Shown here: piece by piece, positions 59,501 to 64,000 of the stretch
How positions within the stretch are numbered: the stretch's first letter is position 1
Layout: every line of letters begins with the position of its first letter
NCBI GenBank assembly: GCA_016584305.1
Contig: JACEEZ010000329.1
Location: 383,501 to 447,500 of the forward strand
From: Chionoecetes opilio
Taxonomy: Eukaryota; Arthropoda; Malacostraca; Decapoda; Majidae
DNA: 64,000 bases
Reading direction: 5' to 3'
Position numbers and translations under genes: made by a program
Notes under the pieces: model-generated
What the model was told of the DNA's origin: nothing
Seen by the model: the letters and a program-made list of their open reading frames with translations, nothing else
Databases searched by the model: none

Positions 59501-60170
59501 GCAAAGGAAAGAGCTAGGATGATACTCACTACAACAGGGAGGACATGATGAGTGGACCACCCAGTACCTAGGCTCCATCCCAAGGCGACTTGATCCATTA
59601 TGGGGAAGCTTATGCCGCTACACTTCATCAGGCTTGTCTCTGAAGAAAACTTGTGTCAAAATGTTTAGGGAAAATTTTATATTCCTGCTCTAGGCTGAGT
59701 TTTTCTATCACCTTTCTACTCGCTTGTCTTATCTTTGTCCAACTATACTCGCCGCACGTTAAGTTGGCGAAAATGGGGCCCCTTCATCATCCCCCATCCG
59801 AACGCATGGGATTGGCTGAGGTGTTTGGTGTTGGGGCTTTAGGGTGGAACTTGGAGTCTGCCCTAAAGCCCAACACCTCAGCCAATCCCGTGCGTTCAGA
59901 AGGGGGGAGTGAAGAGGCCCAATTTTTGCCACCTTAACGTGCGGCGAACATAGTAAATGTCCCTCCACCTACATGAGATCAGAAGCCTAACTTTCTCTCC
60001 CTCACCTCGTTCACAGTGACTGGCTGAAGGACCCATTCCTGGTGCCCCTCAAGGACCTGCGAGGCCACGCCCACTTCGATGACCTGTGTGTGCTGGACGT
60101 GACCTGGCACCCCTATGAGCCCTTCCTCTTCACCTCGGGGGCTGATGCCACTATCCGCCTGTGGCACTGA
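39584..60170 (+). CDS. BOP1: Ribosome biogenesis protein BOP1 (Erb1), complete, 800 aa
   Basis: WD40 scaffold of the nucleolar PeBoW complex (BOP1-PES1-WDR12), needed for 28S/5.8S rRNA maturation and 60S assembly. Coding exons: 39584-39655, 41134-41683, 42682-42814, 44545-44749, 45733-45898, 48245-48345, 49192-49266, 50673-50829, 53235-53453, 53774-53877, 55697-55870, 56537-56682, 57920-58066, 60017-60170 (TGA). Phases agree at every junction. Residues about 35-135 are highly acidic (a D/E run near 93-105). [20 protein letters not shown] (about 197-216) and GYDLDGKQILKP begin the BOP1NT domain; KKSFIPSK, FYDLWA, MPAPKLRLPGHA and ERFERCLDLYIAPRKR follow. WD repeats run from about 455 (GHRSIIRSISVHP, ASGSDD) to the end (FTSGADATIRLWH). 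The intron after 48345 has a GC donor. A ~25-residue segment found in other BOP1 proteins between PPPEY and SLR appears missing. An in-frame ATG 9 nt upstream (39575) is an alternative start. AATAAA is at 60416. Confidence 0.97.
40082..40321. mobile_element. GTTTCGTAC-repeat element, uninterrupted copy
   Basis: Homologous to the outer parts of 27262-27853, without the nested palindrome, in BOP1 intron 1. Confidence 0.8.
42195..42609. mobile_element. CGCCGCAC-terminus MITE, copy 1, with nested insertion
   Basis: Foldback element with ends TATA(C/T)CTCGCCGCAC and GTGCGGCGAGTATA. Arms share GGGATTGGCTGAGGTGTTGG. It is interrupted at its TTAA by the piggyBac-like MITE 42381-42594. Second copy at 59744-59953. 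Confidence 0.85.
42381..42594. mobile_element. piggyBac-like MITE, copy B (nested, TTAA-flanked)
   Basis: TTAA + CCCCTTGAGGCCCACA ... TCTGGGCGTGAAGGGG + TTAA, opposite in orientation to copies A and D. The host element's other copy (59744-59953) has a single TTAA at the same place. Confidence 0.9.
42921..43137. repeat. Tandem repeat, about 68 bp x 3, BOP1 intron 3
   Basis: Units share AGAAGTACAGAGGTTTTAAG, ATTGAATACTTACC and AGAGTAT-like blocks. Confidence 0.8.
43365..43484 (-). mobile_element. LINE family B 3' fragment (antisense)
   Basis: GATTTTCCCA...GAGGTTAGACG, CAACTATCTCTATCC and CTTCAATGCCCAATACTGCC. Broken off by the MITE at 43485. Confidence 0.7.
43485..43748. mobile_element. MITE with 46-bp near-perfect TIRs
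   Basis: Both ends read ATATCAGGCGCCTAGAATTG, AAACGGCACAAGCGCCAC and TTTTAAAAA in inverse orientation. A third internal copy of AAGTGGCGCTTGTGCCGTTT lies near 43636. No ORF. Inserted into a LINE family B fragment. Confidence 0.88.
43777..44101. mobile_element. Pogo-type MITE (TA-flanked)
   Basis: Ends CAGC(C/T)AA with flanking TA. Left and right subtermini repeat ATCCGAC / CCCGAC / ATTATCCGAC motifs, resembling pogo/Tigger MITEs. Confidence 0.65.
44110..44330 (+). pseudogene. Duplicated fragment of BOP1 intron end and exon 4 start
   Basis: 44182-44212 repeats the first 31 nt of exon 4 (CCGCACAGTGTTTGACAAGC, then CAGACGGGCCAG), including the TCCTCAG acceptor, then breaks off. The preceding GTGTGTGTTCTGAGGCTAT segment occurs twice (about 44121 and 44264). 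It cannot code the domain: the copy stops after 31 nt and no donor follows. Confidence 0.85.
44325..44535 (+). mobile_element. Retrotransposon-like repeat with (AATC)n tail, copy 2
   Basis: Same family as 20315-20560, ending AAATCAATCAATCAA only 10 bp before the exon 4 acceptor region. Confidence 0.7.
44776..45315. repeat. Minisatellite, about 31 bp x 17, BOP1 intron 4
   Basis: Units of TTACTTATATTGGTGATCTA plus CGTTTTCTCAT with TTAGT/TTGGT variants. It begins about 25 bp after the exon 4 donor. Confidence 0.95.
45590..45712 (-). mobile_element. LINE family B 3' fragment (antisense)
   Basis: Contains GTTTAACGTCAGATTTTCCC and ATTGCCTCAACTTCTTCAAT. It ends 20 bp before BOP1 exon 5. Confidence 0.7.
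45905..47380. repeat. Minisatellite, 33 bp x about 44, BOP1 intron 5
   Basis: Unit TGAGTGCTGACTGCTGAGG + TAATCTTGTCTTCA with A/G and T/A variants. Being 33 bp, it stays open in antisense as an 11-residue repeat (MKTRLPQQSAL), which I treat as an artefact of the unit length. The array starts at the exon 5 donor itself (GTGAGTGCTGAC). Confidence 0.97.
47970..48177. mobile_element. piggyBac-like MITE, copy C (TTAA-flanked)
   Basis: TTAA + CCCCTTGAGACCCAGA ... GGAGAAGGGG + TTAA, in BOP1 intron 5 about 70 bp before exon 6. Confidence 0.85.
48346..48351 (+). other. Non-canonical GC splice donor (AG|GCAAGT)
   Basis: BOP1 exon 6 ends ATCAAG and the intron begins GCAAGT, which otherwise matches the donor consensus perfectly. 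The next exon (49192, after TTTTTCCAG) continues in frame with ERFERCLDLY, so GC-AG splicing is required. Confidence 0.9.
48380..48720. repeat. Tandem repeat, about 130 bp x 3, BOP1 intron 6
   Basis: Units share TTGTCCATAGTTGGC, GAAAACTTACAAAACTTACC and TCAAAGAAGGAAG. Confidence 0.8.
49288..49640 (-). mobile_element. LINE family B 3' fragment (antisense)
   Basis: On the - strand it encodes pieces of a LINE C-terminus (MWIEGAEYSAESKAIEVVWA, then LLEWKCQVAIHRAGQGRHGG in a shifted frame). It is followed (49640-49690) by the CACCCGAAGGCATACGG tail. Confidence 0.8.
49728..49940. mobile_element. piggyBac-like MITE, copy D (TTAA-flanked)
   Basis: TTAA + CCCCTTCACACCCAGA ... TCTGGGTCTCAAGGGG + TTAA, same orientation as copy A. 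Confidence 0.88.
50398..50520. repeat. (TC)n-rich microsatellite
   Basis: Imperfect CT/TCTC runs in BOP1 intron 7. Confidence 0.9.
50912..51230 (+). mobile_element. tRNA-derived SINE (sense)
   Basis: Head ACGGTGGAATCGGTAACGC with B box GGTTCGACTCC (50974-50984). The body has AGGAAATGATTTATTTCCGA and ends in an A/G-rich tail. Different family from the other two SINEs. Confidence 0.75.
51298..51655 (-). mobile_element. Two LINE family B tails (51298-51400 and 51539-51655)
   Basis: Both begin TTTCTGTTTAACGTCAGATT (or GACGTC) and run through GAGGTTAG(A/G)CGGCC. The intervening stretch is also partly duplicated. Confidence 0.7.
51872..51931 (+). mobile_element. CR1-like LINE tail
   Basis: AGGAACTACTACGTTTAAGT then GCCTCTTGTAGCTTCC. 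Confidence 0.65.
52145..52830 (-). mobile_element. LINE family B, longest 3' copy with RT C-terminus
   Basis: On the - strand it encodes IAGLLINKSIPLKNRGRVFE then ACIRSVLLYGSETWALTKS, the thumb/C-terminal part of a non-LTR reverse transcriptase. The downstream WAREEE / HRPGRPRKTW-type tail is frameshifted. A second short fragment follows at 52770-52830. Confidence 0.85.
52931..53215 (-). mobile_element. CR1-like LINE 3' fragment (antisense)
   Basis: CTACAAGAGGCCGCGAGACC, CACGTGGTAGTTCCTG and the antisense of the SFKERLDKFMDGDER segment. It ends about 20 bp before BOP1 exon 9. Confidence 0.85.
53904..54622. repeat. Minisatellite, 35 bp with 25-27-bp short variants, BOP1 intron 10
   Basis: Units ATAATGTTTGCTTAGGAGTA + ATGGAGGATAGGAGG; short units lack ATAGGAGG. 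About 23 units, starting about 26 bp after the exon 10 donor. Confidence 0.95.
55040..55235 (+). mobile_element. (AATC)n-tailed repeat copy 3, then LINE family B tail
   Basis: 55060-55165 repeats the 20315/44325 family. 55181-55232 is an antisense LINE B end (TTTCTGTTTAACGTCAGC). Confidence 0.65.
56308..56470 (-). mobile_element. LINE family B 3' fragment (antisense)
   Basis: TTTCTGTTTAACGTCAG...GAGGTTAGACAGCCGATG and ATCAATGCCCAATGCTGCC. Confidence 0.75.
57089..57306. mobile_element. Mariner-type MITE (about 218 bp)
   Basis: Inverted ends TATAGT(C/T)GGACCGGCTTAA...CTGG. No ORF. It lies in BOP1 intron 12. Confidence 0.8.
57609..57725 (-). mobile_element. LINE family B 3' fragment (antisense)
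   Basis: TTTCTGTTTCACGTCAGATT...GATGATACGCTTCCAACT. Confidence 0.7.
58083..58215 (-). mobile_element. CR1-like LINE tail (antisense)
   Basis: AAGGAAGCTACAAAAGGC, ACGTGGTAGTTCCGG and TGAAATTGTCTAACCTCC. Confidence 0.75.
58220..58870 (+). mobile_element. Non-LTR reverse transcriptase fragment (sense)
   Basis: Broken frames carry DWRKAT, then ISLISIPEKVYGEIIIT, VQGNMNGKVSEEQGGFR, YAVY and WEALRCIKSYGVGGRLLDRVK, i.e. RT blocks around the fingers and palm (the F/YxDL block is damaged). About 115 bp is tandemly duplicated near 58225-58480. Probably internal sequence of LINE family B. Confidence 0.8.
59199..59355. mobile_element. Short inverted-repeat element
   Basis: TAAATCACTTCTATACTCGC/AGATTCT at left pairs with AGAATCTACGAGCATAGGAGTGATTT at right (few mismatches). 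About 157 bp, BOP1 intron 13. Confidence 0.65.
59744..59953. mobile_element. CGCCGCAC-terminus MITE, copy 2 (uninterrupted)
   Basis: Foldback of about 210 bp with ends CTCGCCGCACGTTAAG and CTTAACGTGCGGCGAA. Shares GGGATTGGCTGAGGTGTTTGG with copy 1 at 42195. Its right arm has a single TTAA where copy 1 carries the piggyBac-like insert. Confidence 0.88.
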
Positions 60171-60415
60171 AGATCCGGGAGAGGCTGTACCATCACTGCA
60201 AAGACTTGGCTGCGATGTGGCTGTGTCAGTGTCTGTGAAGAGGACCAGACTCATCAACACACCTTCAACACTCTATGAACAATACATAACAACATTGTCT
60301 TCATCCTATAACACATGCTCTGTACAAAAGTTATATAATGTTCAATTTTGTTCATGGGCTGCAACCCTTAGAATTTCATTACTTTTGTTTAGTTAGACAT
60401 GTCATGGAATTTGTT

Positions 60416-60421
60416 AATAAA
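60416..60421 (+). terminator. BOP1 poly(A) signal
   Basis: AATAAA 246 nt after the stop, followed by a T-rich stretch (ATTTATTTCTGTTCC). Confidence 0.75.
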
Positions 60422-60571
60422 ATATGAAAAGTTGACACATTTATTTCTGTTCCACCCAGTCATGTGTTAGCACACACTATCGAGCTTTATAGAAGCTTTG
60501 TAAACAGAAGTATGATTTCACTACTCTAAATTAATCATTATGATGTATTCCATTCCATTCTTCCTTTAGGA

Positions 60572-60908
60572 CAGTGGTTCTTAACTGGTGGTTCATGGAC
60601 CACATGATTACTTTTTTTAGTGGTCCACAGGACGTTCACGATATTTGGAAATGAACTGAAATAAATTTGAAACTAAAATGTTTGCTGTTTTCAGCAATTT
60701 TCAGAAACAAAATAAATAATATTAAATTAATTTATTTCGGAAAATTTGTTTACTTTATATTTATAAAATATATTTATAATTAAAATGTTTGCTATCTACC
60801 TTTTAATTTTTTTTTTTTTTATCATATCTAAAGTCTAAAAGGAAAGTCCACGATTTTTTTCTCAATTGGGCTAGTGGTCCATGGCTTGAAACGGGATGAG
60901 TACCACTG
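60572..60908. mobile_element. hAT-type MITE (337 bp)
   Basis: Left end CAGTGGTTCTTAACTGG, right end (reverse) CAGTGGTACTCATCCCG, the classic hAT/Charlie style. Flanking 8-mers CTTTAGGA and CTCTAGGT match at 6 of 8, a decayed target duplication. AT-rich interior, no ORF. Confidence 0.85.
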
Positions 60909-61079
60909 CTCTAGGTGAAGTTGGCTGGTAAAATGGTGTGCCTCATAGTATAGAAAGACATAAGACCTAGTTGTTCAGCTCCATTTCTCTGAGGTGGAAT
61001 TTATCTTTAAAATATCTGGAAATTATTATGTTATTTAATATATTCGTGAAAGCATGATATAAAGCTAACACAGTCATCA

Positions 61080-61330
61080 ACTGGACAATACAAGGCCTGG
61101 TTGTTGAACACCATTTTACTCGTTGGAAGGAAGGAGCGCGTCTCGAAATTAGTGTTATTTTACATTCAGAAACTATATTTTGGAAGTTGCATAAAGCAGG
61201 TCGTGGTTAAAATGTGATGCCAATATATTCCTCTCAGACAGACATTACATGATATCTAGCATGTGTCTGCGAGGGAGATAATAGTAAAGAAAGAAACGCG
61301 AAAATATTTCCCTCCAAAATGTAGCGTATA
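61080..61330. repeat. Diverged long tandem repeat, unit 1
   Basis: Shares CTGGTTGTTGA, GCGCGTCTCGAAA(A)T, ATTAGTG and CGCGAAAATATTTCC with units at 62676-62885 and 62886-63085. The hAT element separates the units. Confidence 0.55.
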
Positions 61331-61456
61331 TGAATGAATGAAGAAGGAGAGTTATAAAAAATCCAGTAAGTATTGTTATATAAATGGGATAGAAAACAGT
61401 TTCGTAATAACTTAACTAACTAACTACTAATAACGTAACTAGACTAACGTAGTAAC

Positions 61457-62439
61457 CAGAGCTGGGACTACCGAATGAAATTCGGTATTTCGGTATTTCG
61501 GTACTACCGGCGGTAGATTTATCTACCGCTACCGAATCTTCTGTACCAAACCTCTACCGATACCGATACCGATACCGAATGGATCTACCGAACGAATTTC
61601 TTCGGTAGAATTGAATTGAAGTTGGAAAAATACGCCAATAGATGGCACCACAATTTGTTTACTTAGTCAGTCAGCTGATGGATTCGGGACCGGTTGGTTC
61701 TGTTGCGGAGCTCCACATTTAGAACGCTACTACCGAATTACTATCATACTTTGAGGTGAGTAAAAATTATACAGCGTACAACTAACATTAGTCTATTGTT
61801 ATATAACTTCTTTGAATGTCTATGGCAGTTTTGTAAGAAAATAATAGATATAGTTTGCCTGTGCAATATATGGCACAACACGAGTGTCACTGGAGTGTGG
61901 CTAAAAAAAATTACGTTGAAAATTGTGCATATAATGATATATCGATGATATATGGAACAGTAACAAGGCAAATAGCAAATACTTTCAAATGAATGTAGTT
62001 ACCAATGTTATAGTGTATGTTAAAATGGTTTTTTCGGATCAATGTAGATGTATTGTAGTGAATCTAGTTACCTAACTGATATAGTTTTTGCTACTTGTTA
62101 GCAAATTATACTAAGTCATAGATATTGTGAAAGTTACATAAACACTGCAAATATTATGCCTTCGTTTCTCATCTGTTCCGTCTACACGCAGACATCATAT
62201 TCTTAGATATTTTGTTAAATATTGGTATAAAATAGAGTGTTTTATGGGCTCTAGAATGTATTAAAGGCTTTTAAAGGTGTTTTTTTTTTTTTTTAATATA
62301 ACGGTTTTTTTAATCTACCGAACGAAATCCAGTAAGCAGTCGGTATATTTTTGGAAATTACCGCAATACGAACGAATGGCCGTTTTATCTACCGAATACC
62401 GATACCGCCGGTAGAAAAAATCTACGAATCCCAGCTCTG
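61457..62439. mobile_element. Non-autonomous hAT-like element (983 bp, perfect 8-bp TSD)
   Basis: Termini CAGAGCTGGGA and TCCCAGCTCTG, flanked by identical 8-mers GTAGTAAC (61449-61456 and 62440-62447). Both subterminal regions are dense in TACCGAA / TACCGATACCG motifs, likely transposase-binding repeats (inferred). The AT-rich middle has no transposase ORF. Confidence 0.92.
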
Positions 62440-62462
62440 GTAGTAACTAATAAACCAATATA

Positions 62463-62527
62463 AACTACCGGAACTACCTCGTGTAGGTCTTACGGTTTCT
62501 TGTAGCTTCCTTATTTTCTTATGTTAT
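62463..62527 (+). mobile_element. CR1-like LINE tail
   Basis: CCGGAACTACCTCGTGTAGG, then TCTTGTAGCTTCCTTATTTT. Confidence 0.7.
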
Positions 62528-62675
62528 GTATATAGTTTCTTTCACTTTTAGCAGCAGTCAGAAAAGTAAGTTCGTAAGTAGTACATTAACAAACAGTACG
62601 TACGTAAAAGTAAAAAAGTAAGTAAGTAAATTCGCCGGGCAGGATAGAGCGGGCTGACATACTCTCCAACAGCAA

Positions 62676-63085
62676 ATCATAAACCCCGGTTGTTGAGCAG
62701 CGTTAGTGGAGGCGCTCGTCTCGAAAATAGTGGCAAATGAGTATTCGCGAATACACATCTAAATTCCTTCCAAAAATGAAATTATGATATAAATTTGAAG
62801 CCAATATTTTTCTTTACAGAAATAACATAATATTCATCACGTATTTGTTAAAAAAAAGTTGCTATTGAGGAAAGAACCGCGAAAATATGCAGGAGCTCTT
62901 CTCAAAATTAGTGACATTAGTGATATTCGCGAACTTATTTAAAGTCTTTCCAAAAATAAAATTATTATATATATTTGAAACCAATATTTTCTTAGTAGAA
63001 AACACATTATATTCAACACATATTCGTGAAAAAGTTGCTATTGACGAAAAAAACGCGAAAATATTTCCATTCAAAAGGTAGCAGT
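62676..63085. repeat. Diverged long tandem repeat, units 2 and 3 (about 200 bp each)
   Basis: Both units carry TATTCGCGAA, CTTCCAAAAATAAAATTAT, TTTGAA(A/G)CCAATATTTT, CAC(A/G)TATT(C/T)GT and CGCGAAAATAT. No coding sequence. Confidence 0.65.
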
Positions 63086-63088
63086 TAT

Positions 63089-63089
<1 letters not shown>

Positions 63090-63148
<59 letters not shown>
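63090..63148. repeat. (GA)n microsatellite
   Basis: Continuous GA dinucleotides with one interruption. Confidence 0.95.
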
Positions 63149-63890
63149 TTGCCTTAATTAAACAACGAAACGGGTTAGATAACACAGTTTAGAAATAACT
63201 GTCAACGCTAAAAGGGAGGAAAGCCAGGAGAGTCGCGTTCACCATAATAACGTTTGAGTGGCGCAAATGCACACAAAGTAAAAAGGACACTATGTAAGTT
63301 CATTTGAGGCAGCTCTGTTGCGTCCAAGGACACTATAAGACTCCTTCAGCGTGTTGCGTTCTGAAGTGTCCTGAAGTGCAGTATTTATGTCGGGGTATCT
63401 CAGAGTCCACTGTTAGGGCAATGAATAACCGGAACATACACACAATTAATTACCTCCATAACCTTGACTAGGGGTAACAGTTCACTAATATACTGCTAAA
63501 CGTGTAATCCTATTTTAGAAGCAATAAAGCAATTCAAGCACCACAAGGCGGGTCATTACCTATGGTCAGACACAGGGCGCCGCTAAGCCTTCCTTGGGCG
63601 GGCTGACAGCTGCCACTCCTCACTTTCTTTTCGACATTCCATCAAAACACGCCTCAAATGCAGTCTTTAAAGGTATTAGCGGCGCCAACTGCGATGTGTG
63701 TGTGTATATGGTGTGTGTGGGGGGGGGGAGGGGATGGGTATAGCTAAATAAGTAGGTAGGAGAAGAGGAGGCTATGAGGCAAAATAAAAAAAGAAGTGAT
63801 GTCTACAAGAATTGCTTTTAAAATACCTAAACATTATTTTCCTCTCTCTTGTCTCATTTTCTCATTTGCATATCTCTCTGCCTATTCCCC
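63149..63890. other. Intergenic, no recognised gene
   Basis: No exon-like sequence was seen. A G-run (about 63718-63730) follows a GTGT-rich stretch. Confidence 0.5.
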
Positions 63891-63896
63891 CCTCCC

Positions 63897-63999
<103 letters not shown>

Positions 64000-64000
64000 C

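Overview
This is an animal nuclear window. It has spliced genes with GT-AG introns, AATAAA poly(A) signals, long microsatellites and a dense load of transposons. The gene content, an HDEL-ending calreticulin, interstitial (TTAGG)n-like stretches, a DIRS-type retrotransposon and many MITE, SINE and LINE remnants point to an arthropod. A crustacean, perhaps a decapod, is my best guess, but that is inference.

Five protein-coding genes are supported, each reconstructed with splice phases checked by hand. (1) The last two coding exons of a GABA transaminase (ABAT, + strand, 3301-4304); the rest of the gene lies off the left edge. (2) A complete calreticulin (CALR, - strand, 14707-6795, 4 coding exons, 406 aa), with four ERSE-like elements upstream. 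(3) A DUF4614/C19orf44-like gene (+ strand, 17016-24980, 5 coding exons) whose large second exon has several apparent frameshifts. (4) A complete NDUFB4-like complex I subunit (+ strand, 26899-30813, 3 exons, 110 aa). (5) A complete BOP1 ribosome-biogenesis WD40 protein (+ strand, 39584-60170, 14 coding exons, 800 aa), with one GC-AG intron. The genes are unrelated housekeeping loci (neurotransmitter catabolism, ER folding, respiration, 60S assembly) and do not form a pathway. CALR and the DUF4614 gene are divergent across about 2.3 kb.

Most of the remaining sequence is mobile or repetitive. The largest element, about 31.9-38.9 kb, is a DIRS-like tyrosine-recombinase retrotransposon with inverted terminal repeats, an internal complementary region and recognisable RT, RNase H and recombinase remnants. 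Its left and central parts look corrupted by homopolymer-biased errors. Other elements include a four-copy piggyBac-like MITE family with TTAA duplications (one copy has a matching empty site elsewhere in the window), a 983-bp hAT-like element with a perfect 8-bp target duplication, a hAT MITE, an inverted-duplicated Tigger/pogo fragment inside a calreticulin intron, several mariner/pogo-type MITEs and foldbacks, three tRNA-derived SINEs, and repeated fragments of at least two non-LTR retrotransposon families. BOP1 introns carry three large minisatellites (units of about 31, 33 and 35 bp).

I found no CRISPR array, no prokaryotic operon, and no credible rRNA or free-standing tRNA gene. No wholly new protein system is evident. 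The most useful leads are the phased ERSE cluster, the nested MITEs with empty sites, the DIRS element and its damaged sequence, and the splice-site oddities in BOP1.
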